A program made the translations under genes and the position numbers. The notes under the pieces are model-generated. The model did not search any database. It was not told the origin of the DNA and saw only the letters and a list, made by a program, of their open reading frames with translations. From Acidobacteriota bacterium (lineage in GTDB: Bacteria; Acidobacteriota; Blastocatellia; RBC074): a stretch of DNA of 64,000 nt. This document shows, one piece after another, positions 1 to 8,357 of this stretch. Within the stretch, counting starts at the first letter, position 1; every line of letters begins with the position of its first letter. The stretch lies in the NCBI GenBank assembly GCA_016710075.1, contig JADJLO010000022.1, positions 1 through 64,000 on the forward strand. The letters run 5' to 3'.

Positions 1-529
1 TTAATCTATCATTTTCTCTAACTTCTATTCTCCTTTGATGATCTAGAGGGAGTTCGTCAATAAAATCCTTAAATTCTTTTTTTCGAGTCGAATCACTCCG
101 TATTAAAATTTTCAAGCTTTTTTTTTCATCTCCAACCATTCTCCTGAATGACTCTCTAACCCTGGTGTAATCAAATGCACAGTTCCTAGAAGCTATAAAC
201 GCACTATTACCCCTAGCTAATCTAGAATGCATATCGGAAATATCAAATGAATCTCGAGTAGGGCTAAACTCTATAATTCCCACTGTATGTAATACTTTTG
301 CGGCACCTTGCATCTCAATCAAACTCTTCAATAAAGTTGTGGTTGGCTCCTCACCCGCAAAATAGTAAATCATTGCTAAAAAAGATATTGATATTAAAGT
401 GGCTGAAATATTGACTAATAGGTCATTAAACTTAAAAAGAATTCCTTTAATAGATATTTCTCCTAGTAAGTGCGATACAGTAAAAACTAACAATCCAGTT
501 ATAAATGTAACAAACGCATATCTCTTCAT
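1..529 (-). CDS. partial two-TM protein with soluble C-terminal domain, AT-rich
   Basis: This reading frame opens at ATG 529 behind a good AAGGAG ribosome site about 7 bases upstream and stays open for 176 codons to the left edge, so the C-terminus is missing. Two hydrophobic stretches lie near residues 4-22 and 38-56. They are followed by a soluble region containing SRNCAFDYTRVRESFRRM and then SLKILIRSD. The pattern of a small side chain, an amphipathic helix and a strand such as LKILIRSD recalls phospholipase-D-like signalling or effector domains, but no HKD motif is visible and the function is unknown. Base composition is much richer in A and T than the rest of the window, and an insertion sequence lies immediately behind the start. 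This suggests acquired DNA. Coding status is fairly sure; family is not. Confidence 0.7.
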   Translation of the reverse strand, partial: MKRYAFVTFITGLLVFTVSHLLGEISIKGILFKFNDLLVNISATLISISFLAMIYYFAGEEPTTTLLKSLIEMQGAAKVLHTVGIIEFSPTRDSFDISDMHSRLARGNSAFIASRNCAFDYTRVRESFRRMVGDEKKSLKILIRSDSTRKKEFKDFIDELPLDHQRRIEVRENDRL

Positions 530-597
530 TTTTGGGCTCCTTGTTACTGAGAAGTGACAGGTGAGCGCCGTACGATCACGCCGCCGCTTGATATTCA

Positions 598-1984
598 GGC
601 TCTTTGGGAATTCGCGTGGGTGCCCCCCACATCTTGTGGTCTTTTAACAAAAATTGAACCATGGCACGATTAATCCTTCCAAAACCCAAAAAGGAGGATT
701 TACAAAGGTGCCCAACATTGAAATTCCTCTGGATTTGCCATAAGTCCGCGTTCTCAAATACGAAGTGAGTGGACAAATCATAATCGCGGTGGAAAGCACC
801 TGGGAGTGGGCGATCTGCCATAAATGCGGCAAGAAAACCCACGAATTTCACAGTTACGGCCGTCAGTTGCGTTTGCGCCATATGCCGATTCTGGCCTGCC
901 CGTGATAATCGAAATCCGGCCGAAGCGATTTCGGTGCCCGGCTTGTGACGGCAAAACCAACGACGACTCAAAAGCTGGAGTGGTACGACGAACGCAGCAA
1001 AATACGAAAAGCCTACGATCAATGGCTGCTGCTGCAGACAATTGTAAGCACGATCTCTGACGTCGCCCGAATGGAAGGGATCAGCTATGACCGGGTGCGG
1101 GGCTCATCGAGCGACTCGTCCTCACGACTGTCGACTGGGGATGAGATCGAGCAATTGGACGTGTTGGGATTGGACGAGATCGCGCTTAAGAAAGGGCACC
1201 GAGACTTCGTTGCGCTGATCACAGCTCGTCAGGCGGATGGGCAGTTGAGATTGCTCAGTGTCTTGAGGATCGCAAGCAGGAGACAGTTGAGAGTTTTCTG
1301 CAGTCGATCCAGGAAAGATTGCGCACCACGATTCACGAAGTCTGCATTGATATGTGGGAAGGCTATGCAAATGCAGTCCGAAAGCCCTGCCGCAAGCGAA
1401 GATCATTGCTGACCGGTTTCACGTTGCGAAATCTTATCACGATTGTGCGGATAAACTGCGAAAGAAGTGCAGCGTGATCTGAAGAAGAGCCTGAAAAAGA
1501 GCAATATGACGGGCTTAAGGGGAACGATGTGGTTGTTCCGCCGTGATCCGCAGGAATTGGACAAAGAGGAGAGAAGCCGCCTGGCACTTTTGTTTGAATG
1601 TGCACCGGATTTGAAGCAGGCTTGGCGTCTGAGGAGGAGCAATTGACCGCCATCTTTGAAGCTGATCATACAAAGGAGTCGGGCGAGGCTGCGATCAAGC
1701 GATGGGTCAGGCGCGTTCGCCGCAGCGGGTTTACCTGCTTTGAGTCTTTTCTGACTACGCTGGGTAACTGGCTCAATGAGATAACGAACTACTTCGTGAA
1801 TCGGCGGAGTAGTGGATTTATCGAAGGCTTCAACAACAAAGTCAAAGTCCTCAAACGGCGCTGTTATGGATTGACGAATTTGAAGCATTTGTTTCAACGG
1901 CTTTACCTCGATCTGGAGGGGTATCGCCTCTTTGGCTTATGAACCACAACATATGGGGCGTACCACGCGAATTCCCAAAGAGCC
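598..1984 (+). mobile_element. ISL3-family insertion sequence, decayed
   Basis: The ends are imperfect inverted repeats beginning GGCTCTTTGGGAATTCGCGT at 598 and ending with its complement at 1984. The match extends about 40 bases with a few mismatches. GGCTCTT ends and the encoded transposase remnants are both typical of the ISL3 family. The 8 bases outside each end (590-597 and 1985-1992) are not identical, so no target duplication can be claimed. A short TTGATAT occurs near both sides but at different offsets. The element sits between an AT-rich partial gene and the 3' end of a kinase gene, which it does not interrupt. Confidence 0.85.
708..1942 (+). pseudogene. ISL3-family transposase, multiply broken
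   Basis: The start is probably GTG 708 behind AAGGAGG at 691-697. The pieces read, across frames, as an ISL3 transposase: an N-terminal zinc-finger part with CHKCGKKTHEFHSYGRQ near 815-865, then RPKRFRCPACD near 920-950. A helix-turn-helix stretch DVARMEGISYDRVRG follows near 1060-1100. The DDE region begins LGLDEIALKKGHRDFV near 1170, continues as a DMWEGYANAVRK stretch near 1350-1390 and ends GFIEGFNNKVKVLKRRCYGL near 1820-1880. An in-frame TAA follows LDLP at about residue 11, and at least three frameshifts separate the remaining blocks. It is therefore inactive as it stands. Some of the breaks could be sequence errors, since indels are common elsewhere in the window. Confidence 0.85.
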
Positions 1985-2018
1985 CCCATTGATATCTCCG
2001 TTATTTCCATTAGTAAAA

Positions 2019-4087
2019 CTATCGTTTTTCGGCCACGCATCGAAAGCCGAGGCGGGGGCCCTTGTTTGTGGGTCTGGCCCAGACTCTGGTGGTGGTCATG
2101 GCGTATTCCTTCGGATAATCGAATGAGCCTCCGCGGACTACCTGGTAAGTCCCCTGATAATCCTTCTCGCGGGGTGTGATCTGATCGCTGTCGGGGTAAT
2201 GATTGAAATCGGTTGCGGTCCATTCAAAGACGTTTCCGGCCATATTGAGCAGACCGAAGGGTGAAACTCCGCTACGATTTGAATCGACGATCTGCGGGTT
2301 TTCGAGTCTGGACTCTTTGGTATTAGATTTACCGATGGCCCAGGCATCTCCCCAGGGGTAGAGGTTTGCCGGGGCGCCGGGTTTGCCTGCCGAGTTTCCG
2401 CGCGCGGCATATTCCCATTCTTCTTCGGTGGGAGCCTGTATGTATATCCGTCGTTTCTGGATTCAGTCAGCCAGGTGCAATAATCGACCGCATCCTGATA
2501 AGTCACGTGAGTCACAGGCATGTTCTCGGTATTGGTCGGGGGGGCCTGTCCGCCCCAATTCTCGGGAGGAGCGTGTTGTTTCGCCTTGACGAATTCGGAA
2601 TACTCGCGGTTTGAAACTTCCGTCAGGTCCATGTAAAACGACTTCAATTGGACTTCGTGCGCGGGGTAGTCATAGATGAAAACTTTTGTTTTCCGGCCAA
2701 GTTCTTCGATCTCATAATTCCTTGCCGTTTCATCCAGATCCCGGCCCATGAGAAAGCTGCCCTCCGGAATTGCGATCATGTTTGCGGGCGTTGGTGGCGT
2801 GATGTTTTTGGCTGCCTCGGCCGGGCCTGAAGAGACGGACGTTTGCAGATTTTCGGAACTCCCCTTTTTGCCAAGAAAGTACCAGCCGCCGGCAACGGCC
2901 AGAACCAAAACCAGAAAAGCCGCGCCGAAAATCAGCATCCTGTTTGAGCCGCCGGAAGGGTAATGCGTCTGAGCCTCCGGCATGAGCGTGTCGACAGGGG
3001 GGCCCATGACCGAAGTCGCTGCGGGATCAAACATCCTGGGGTTTGTCACCGGAAGGGTCTGGCCCGATGAAGTCGTCACGTATTGAATATTGCCGGTGGC
3101 GGACAGGCGATTCGTATCAAATGTCTTCGTCGGCTGAGACTCATAAATGCCAAGTTCAAGCGGTTTATCGAGAGCTACAATCGCCCGCTTGAACTCATCA
3201 GCCGTCTGGAAACGCTGCTCCGGGCGCTTTTCCAGAGCCTTCATGACAATCTGGTCGAGCTGCGGAGGGATGCCCGGGTAGATGGATGACGGCGGGGGCG
3301 GGATCTCGCGAACATTTTTCCGCCTGAGCGACACGTCCGCGTTGACATCCGCATCGGGTATGAATGGCAGCCTGCCCGCAAGCATTTCGTAGAGCGTTAC
3401 TCCGAGCGAATAAATGTCCGAACGCTCATCTAGATCCTCAAGACCGAACTGCTGAGGTCCGAGTATCGCCTCGGGAGACATATACGCGCTCGTTCCTGGC
3501 GTGAGTTTCTGGGTCACTCCGACATTTCGTTGCTGGACCTTGACGATGCCGAAATCGCTGACTTTTATCGTGGCGTGGTCAAGAAGCAGCAGATTCGCGG
3601 GTTTGATGTCGCGATGGACGATACCGACGCGCTCTTCCCCCTCCCATCGGTATTTGAAGTTGTGAGCGTAATGCATCGCATCGAGCGCCTGGACGAACCA
3701 ATTGATCGCCTTCTTGAACGGTATCGGGCCGGTCTCGTATCCGATCACCTCGGCGACGTTGGAAATATGCCTCCCGCGATGCTTGTATCCCGGCATATAT
3801 TCCAGAATCAGGAAGTGCAGGTCGCTCTCGACTGCAAATTGAATAACACTGACGATATGCGGGTGCTTGAATTGAACCTGGATGTTGGCTTCGCGTGTGA
3901 AGAGATCCCTGAGAATAATCGACTGGCGCTCACTGGCGGCAATCGTTGTCAGAGTCTTGATGGCAACCTGCTGCTTGTACTCCGTCAGAAAGGCGCTCTC
4001 GGCGAGATAGACCTTGCCCATCCCCCCTTCGCCAATTTCATCAGTGATCTTATACCCGCAAACTATTTTGCCTATCAGATTATTCAT
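2019..4087 (-). CDS. Ser/Thr kinase-TM-formylglycine-generating-enzyme (FGE/SUMF1) fusion, frameshifted
   Basis: Residues 1-300 form a Hanks-type kinase: glycine loop GEGGMGKVY near 19-27, HRD at 158-160, DFG at 178-180 and APE-like MSPEA near 203-207. One membrane segment lies at about 383-405, and from about 437 a FGE-sulfatase domain begins (IAIPEGSFLMG). After residue 553 the frame breaks: reading RLP then jumping one base at about 2428-2432 restores TEEEWEYAARGN, MAGNVFEWT, VVRGGSFDY and GFRCV up to the stop at 2019. The corrected protein is about 689 residues. The kinase is predicted cytoplasmic and the FGE-like domain outside. Related kinase-FGE fusions are known; here the outer domain could sense ligand or bind partners rather than make formylglycine. 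It follows a TPR gene by 59 bases and is probably cotranscribed. Confidence 0.8.
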
Positions 4088-4146
4088 TGATTCAAGTGGT
4101 CAATCGTAACCGGCTAATTGCGCCCGCGTATTGGTCGAGTCTGCTT

Positions 4147-5691
4147 CTATTTCTTTTTCACCTTGGCGCCGCCGAGCGACTCGGCACGTTTGTATGCTTC
4201 CTGTGCCTCTTTCTTGCGTCCCGCAAGTTTCAACGAATCGCCCAGCGCCGTCAGGAAGAGAGCATTATTGGGATCGAGATCGACGGCCTTTTTGAAAGCT
4301 TCGACCGCTTCATTATACCGACCCTGCCTGACATAGACGACACCCATGTTCGATAGTGGGTTCGGATTCTTGTCGTCATATTGGGCGGCAAGCTGATAAT
4401 TCATGATCGCCGCGTCGTATTTCTGCAGTTTCGCATAGGCGCTGGCAAGATTGTTATGAATGACCGGGCTTCGCGGTTCAAGCTTCGCGGCATATTCGAA
4501 CTCTTCGGAAGCTTCAAGGGGACGATTGACCGACAGGTAGAGATTGCCGAGACTGTTGCGCGGAAAGGCCCAGTTGCGATCGAGCGACTGCGCCGTGACA
4601 TAGGCTCTGATCGCCTCGTCATACCTGCCCTGCATAAACAGGATTCCGCCGAGGTTGACGAAAGCGAACGGATCTTTCGGAGCCAGGGCGACAGACTTGT
4701 TGCCTTCTTCGTTAGCCCTTGCGAAATCCTTCTGGTCGGCATAAACCCTTCCCAGAACTGAATGCGCCAGCGCTGAGTTCGGCGCAAGCTGGACGGCTTT
4801 GTCGGCCGAGAGTTTAGCTTCCGGAATCTGTTTCTGAACCCTGAGAGCGTTGGCCAGACCCGCATAAGAATCGGCCCAGTCCGGCTGTTTCTCGATTGCC
4901 TTGCGGTAATTTTCAATGGCGCGATCCCTGTTCTCCCTGACTCCGGTCCGGAAAAAGGCATTCGCCAGATTGTTGAAGACCCCGGCATCCGAGGCTCCGG
5001 CCTTGATCGCCGACTGGTATTCACTGATCGCATCATCGTATTTGCGCATTTCATAGAGCGCATCGGCGCGACCACGCCTCGCTTCCACCGAATTCGGATT
5101 CTGAGCTATGACCTTCTGATATTCCGCGTCAGCGCCGGCATAATCCTTTGAATCGTTCAGGACATCCGCCAGCCCGAGCCTGGCCTCATTTGAATCGGGC
5201 TTCAGATTCAGCGCCTGCCGAAATGCCGCGGCCGATGCTTTGAGATCGCCTTTGACGAGCAGATCTTCGGCGTTTATCAGATAGTCTTCAAAGGCCGGCG
5301 CTGCAGGTTTTGGAGCGGCCTCAGGCTTTGAAGGCACTGGTTGAGGTTCGACCTTCTTTGTAGCCGACGCAATCACAGTGCTTGTGGCCGGCGCTCCGAC
5401 AGGATTCGATCCGCCGGTATTTTTGCTCCCACCCGATTTTTGCGGATTCGAGCCTGCAACCTCACTCAGATCGGCAATCAACTCCTTGCTCGATCCATCC
5501 GGCCTTGGAAATGCCTGACCTCGACTGCTGTTCCTTGCTATTAACTTGCGCTGAGGACGTTTTGCCTGAACCAGCGGTATCGGATCAGATTCAACTCCAA
5601 GATGGCCTATGTCCTGCGCAATGGTCATCGAAATCAAAAGAAGAATGGCTGCCACCCCGTTAATCGCTACTTTTACCGGCTTCAGGTTCAT
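4147..5691 (-). CDS. exported TPR-repeat protein
   Basis: The chosen ATG at 5691 has GAGGTG just upstream; a GTG at 5703 is in frame but overlaps that ribosome site. About 514 residues. The first 26 or so are hydrophobic and end in TIAQD, like a signal peptide, so the product probably lies in the periplasm. A Pro/Lys/Ala-rich linker follows, and from about residue 155 to the end there are roughly ten tetratricopeptide repeats, each with the usual small and aromatic positions (A..LY....Y..A...Y..A). TPR arrays bind other proteins, and nothing catalytic is visible. It is the upstream gene of the kinase-FGE fusion, so a role as an extracytoplasmic partner of that receptor is a reasonable inference. 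The C-terminus is lysine-rich (GGAKVKKK). Confidence 0.85.
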   Translation of the reverse strand: MNLKPVKVAINGVAAILLLISMTIAQDIGHLGVESDPIPLVQAKRPQRKLIARNSSRGQAFPRPDGSSKELIADLSEVAGSNPQKSGGSKNTGGSNPVGAPATSTVIASATKKVEPQPVPSKPEAAPKPAAPAFEDYLINAEDLLVKGDLKASAAAFRQALNLKPDSNEARLGLADVLNDSKDYAGADAEYQKVIAQNPNSVEARRGRADALYEMRKYDDAISEYQSAIKAGASDAGVFNNLANAFFRTGVRENRDRAIENYRKAIEKQPDWADSYAGLANALRVQKQIPEAKLSADKAVQLAPNSALAHSVLGRVYADQKDFARANEEGNKSVALAPKDPFAFVNLGGILFMQGRYDEAIRAYVTAQSLDRNWAFPRNSLGNLYLSVNRPLEASEEFEYAAKLEPRSPVIHNNLASAYAKLQKYDAAIMNYQLAAQYDDKNPNPLSNMGVVYVRQGRYNEAVEAFKKAVDLDPNNALFLTALGDSLKLAGRKKEAQEAYKRAESLGGAKVKKK

Positions 5692-5815
5692 TAAACACCT
5701 CACAAGTTTATTCAGTACGCCCTCGTATTATTCATTGATACAGGGGCCGCAACGGGGACAGATGCTGGCATCATACAACAGGGTTGCTTTTTTTTCACAG
5801 TTCACCATGGCCGAT

Positions 5816-6075
5816 TCAAAGTTTAAAGTTCAAAGTTCGTAACTCTCAGACCTGGTCTTTAGTATTTGATGATTCCGGGAAAGGTATTTTCAGCGCTTAG
5901 GACGCAAGAGGGGCAAGCCTGTGGTGAAGTCATCGAACTTTTAAGCCATACGAGCGGGGCGCAGGCGCCGGGTCGCGACACCTCGTAGCCCTTGCCTCGA
6001 ACCTCGCGCGACGCCTGCCGGCTGGCTTACGCCCTCAACCTTGGACTTTGAACCTTAAACTTTAAACTTTAAGCT
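5816..6075. repeat. facing heptamer arrays in the 5692-6229 gap
   Basis: The 538-base gap between the divergent TPR and CDP-alcohol transferase genes contains two short arrays of one heptamer. The plus-strand reading TCAAAGTTTAAAGTTCAAAG lies near 5816-5839. The reverse form (GGACTTTGAACCTTAAACTT and onward) lies near 6042-6075. The roughly 200 bases between them are GC-rich, contain no convincing ORF and hold short self-complementary stretches such as GGGCGCAGGCGCC near 5958. No other feature could be assigned in the gap. Confidence 0.7.
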
Positions 6076-6229
6076 CTGTCAGTTTCTTGACTTGGCATCC
6101 GCCTCAACGTATCATTCGACCTTAATTTTAACGAATTTTTCATCTACCCAAAATCAGACTTCCCTGAGTCACGGCAAAGAAAGGACCCGTCAGATCAGGC
6201 AGCATCAGCAAGAGTGATCAAGACTATAT

Positions 6230-6925
6230 ATGCTCGGCGGATTTATAGGCGAAGTCAGCCAACGTGCACTTGACGGCATTGTCAGTTTACTGGTCCGGAT
6301 CAATCCGAACCCGAACGTACTTTCATTGATCGGGCTCGGGATAAATACTTTTGCCGCGGTTCTGTATGGATACGGGAGATTCTTCTTTGCCGGTCTGGTC
6401 ATGATCTTTGCCAACATCTTCGACATCCTCGATGGGCGGGTGGCCAGAAAGACCGGACGGGTCACCAAATTCGGCGCTTTCCTGGACTCGAGTCTCGACA
6501 GGCTCTCGGATATGAGCGTCTACCTCGGAATCATGATTTTTTATGCGAGGGACACCGAATATCACAGCACGTTATATTCGGCATTGACGGGAGCTGCCTT
6601 GATCGGATCGGTCATGATCAGCTATACCAGCGCCCGCGCTGAATCCCTGATCCCCAAATGCGATGTCGGTTTTCTGCGACGGCCGGAAAGGGTCGTGTTG
6701 TTGATCATCGGGTCGCTGACAGTCTGGCCCGGTTCGACCAATCCATTTCTTAACAAGATGCCGGCCACAATCTGGCTGATGACGATTCTTTCTTATTGGA
6801 CTTTCGCTCAAAGGATTTATCACTCCTGGCAGCAGATCACAGAGATCGACAGCCGGGATCTATCAATTAAATTGGAGAATGAAACGGCGCAGGAACAGAT
6901 GCGTCTGGGGCATGGCCCCGCTTAA
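6230..6925 (+). CDS. CDP-alcohol phosphatidyltransferase family protein
   Basis: A 231-residue membrane protein that starts at ATG 6230. The family's catalytic motif is complete: D65, D68, G69, A72, R73, G82, D86 and D90 fit DxxDGxxARx(8)GxxxDxxxD, which binds the metal and the CDP-diacylglycerol diphosphate. Five or six hydrophobic helices follow. Enzymes of this family join an alcohol headgroup (glycerol phosphate, inositol phosphate, serine and others) to a CDP-activated lipid in the inner membrane. The spacing and the extended N-terminal helix resemble the phosphatidylinositol-phosphate/archaetidylinositol-phosphate branch more than PgsA, but the substrate cannot be fixed from sequence alone. 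The downstream gene starts about 90 bases later and may share a transcript. Confidence 0.88.
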   Translation: MLGGFIGEVSQRALDGIVSLLVRINPNPNVLSLIGLGINTFAAVLYGYGRFFFAGLVMIFANIFDILDGRVARKTGRVTKFGAFLDSSLDRLSDMSVYLGIMIFYARDTEYHSTLYSALTGAALIGSVMISYTSARAESLIPKCDVGFLRRPERVVLLIIGSLTVWPGSTNPFLNKMPATIWLMTILSYWTFAQRIYHSWQQITEIDSRDLSIKLENETAQEQMRLGHGPA

Positions 6926-7014
6926 CAACAACGCTAGTCTGATGATTGAACCCTGGCTTTGAGGGATCATCAGCCGGCCGCTACAGGCTTGAGACCAAAA
7001 ACAAAAAAATAACT

Positions 7015-7929
7015 ATGGCAGAAAAATCCCTTCCCAAAACCATGATTTGTCCGTGTTGCGGAAACACCCGCGAAACAGCTTCAACGGTATGCACATCCTG
7101 CGGCGCGCGACAGGTTGGAGAACCGCTCTCTCCCCCGGATATTCTTCTACCCAAACTCGGGCTTTCGATGATTTCCATCGGATGCGCCATACTTATCGTC
7201 GCCACCTTTCTCGTAGCGTGGATTTTCTCCAACGATATGAAAGTTGGCCGGGTGCTGATGGTTTATGCACTCGGTGACGGCACAAAACTGACTCAGAGCC
7301 TGCTTCAGGCCGATCCCAAGCTGCCTTATTACCGGATCTTCACATACGATGCATACAAACTGGCTTTCATGCTTTCTGCCGGATTGATTCCCTTGTCATT
7401 GTTTGGAATCTGGATCAGCCGTCGCGCAAGGGCTCTGGCGAGTGCAAACCCGCTTGAGTTCGGCGGATTGAGAACCGCCCGGGTCTCGGTTGCTCTGTGC
7501 GCGGTTCTGCTGATTATTTTCAGCGCGGTGACAGCGACCTCTATCCCCGGAGCGATTGAAAGAAGCCGGCAAAAACGCCTCGCGGCAACCCGTGCAATGA
7601 TGTACGAGATCCACCTTCAGGCACTTCAGAAATTCCACAGGGAATATGGAAGCTACCCGCAGGAACTAGTCGATGTTTCACGGGTCAATGCTGAAGCATC
7701 ACCGCAGGCGGACTACTGGGAGAACAAATTCAATTACAGCCCAATCTCTGTGATCGCATCGAAAGGCGCTTCAATCAGTTTCAGCAACTACAAACTGGTT
7801 TCCGCCGGGCCGGACGGCAAGTTTGGCACGTCGGACGATATCACCATGGTTGACGGCGTCATCGTTGAGAATCAAAACGACGATGATCTGCCAACAACCC
7901 TCCTCAATCCGGAAAAGCCGGGAAGATAA
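7015..7929 (+). CDS. zinc-ribbon, multi-TM protein with pseudopilin-G-like C-terminus
   Basis: ATG 7015 is preferred over an in-frame TTG at 6946, because the residues between are low-complexity and the zinc ribbon starts just inside. Length 304. C12-x2-C15 and C26-x2-C29 form a zinc-ribbon pair. Three membrane helices lie at about 46-72, 110-130 and 155-178. The rest is soluble and resembles the C-terminal part of type II secretion major pseudopilins: a helix with IHLQALQKFHREYGSYPQ and a calcium-loop-like ending GPDGKFGTSDDI. No prepilin peptidase motif precedes it, and the order (zinc ribbon, several TMs, GspG-like domain) is not that of a true pseudopilin. The function is unknown; an assembly-accessory or membrane sensor role is only a guess. 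Confidence 0.75.
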   Translation: MAEKSLPKTMICPCCGNTRETASTVCTSCGARQVGEPLSPPDILLPKLGLSMISIGCAILIVATFLVAWIFSNDMKVGRVLMVYALGDGTKLTQSLLQADPKLPYYRIFTYDAYKLAFMLSAGLIPLSLFGIWISRRARALASANPLEFGGLRTARVSVALCAVLLIIFSAVTATSIPGAIERSRQKRLAATRAMMYEIHLQALQKFHREYGSYPQELVDVSRVNAEASPQADYWENKFNYSPISVIASKGASISFSNYKLVSAGPDGKFGTSDDITMVDGVIVENQNDDDLPTTLLNPEKPGR

Positions 7930-7936
7930 ATAAGAA

Positions 7937-7957
7937 GTTCAAAGTTTAAAGTTTAAA
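7937..7957 (+). repeat. heptamer array (three units)
   Basis: Three consecutive AAAGTYY-type units (GTTCAAAGTTTAAAGTTTAA) lie directly behind the stop of the preceding gene, followed by a short reverse unit (GGACTTTGGACC) at about 7960-7971. It belongs to the same family as the larger arrays elsewhere in this window. Confidence 0.7.
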
Positions 7958-7990
7958 TTGGACTTTGGACCGGCTCTTTCAAACTAAACC

Positions 7991-8287
7991 ATGCGGCTTA
8001 ACTGGTTCAATCGTCTTATCTATAAGTTGCGCGGCCGTGATCCGATGGCGGAATATCTAGCCTGGTTGATTCAATTCGGCCGCATCGCCGAGGGACGCAT
8101 ACTTGATTTCAATCACGACGATTCCATGACCACGATTTTTTTTCGTTACAACGTCGCCAACGTAGACTACGAGACATCTCAGAAACTGACTCCCGAGCAG
8201 ATCAAAAGAGCACATCAATACATCCCGGGCGCTATTGTATCGGTCCGTTATGATCCGAAAAATCCCGGGAGTTCGCTGGTGACTTGA
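7991..8287 (+). CDS. small DUF3592-like protein
   Basis: A 98-residue protein starting at ATG 7991. It has no signal peptide or clear membrane segment. The central part (a beta-rich stretch with IFFRYNVANVDYETSQ) and the ending VSVRYDPKNPGSS resemble the soluble portion of DUF3592 proteins, in which a short domain converts, reads or carries small peptides of unknown role. The usual flanking membrane helices of that family are missing, which is odd. It stands between heptamer repeats, 70 bases before the biotin carboxylase gene, and may be transcribed with it. Coding status is supported by length, start and absence of a better frame; function is unknown. Confidence 0.6.
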   Translation: MRLNWFNRLIYKLRGRDPMAEYLAWLIQFGRIAEGRILDFNHDDSMTTIFFRYNVANVDYETSQKLTPEQIKRAHQYIPGAIVSVRYDPKNPGSSLVT

Positions 8288-8300
8288 AGAAGAGATTCAG

Positions 8301-8322
8301 GTTCAAAACGTTTAAAGTTCAT
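8301..8322 (+). repeat. degenerate heptamer copies
   Basis: GTTCAAAACGTTTAAAGTTC carries two recognisable AAAGT/CAAAA units with an interruption. A weak member of the heptamer family, lying between the DUF3592-like gene and the biotin carboxylase gene. Confidence 0.45.
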
Positions 8323-8357
8323 AGAAATTTGCCCCGGGCTTACCTTACACCCCCCAT

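Noticed and set aside
590..1992. Target site duplication around the ISL3 element
   Set aside because: The eight bases on the two sides differ; the shared TTGATAT lies at different distances from the ends.
3530..4090. 186-residue plus-strand frame
   Set aside because: It lies fully opposite the kinase domain, has no domain of its own and follows the codon pattern of the antisense strand.
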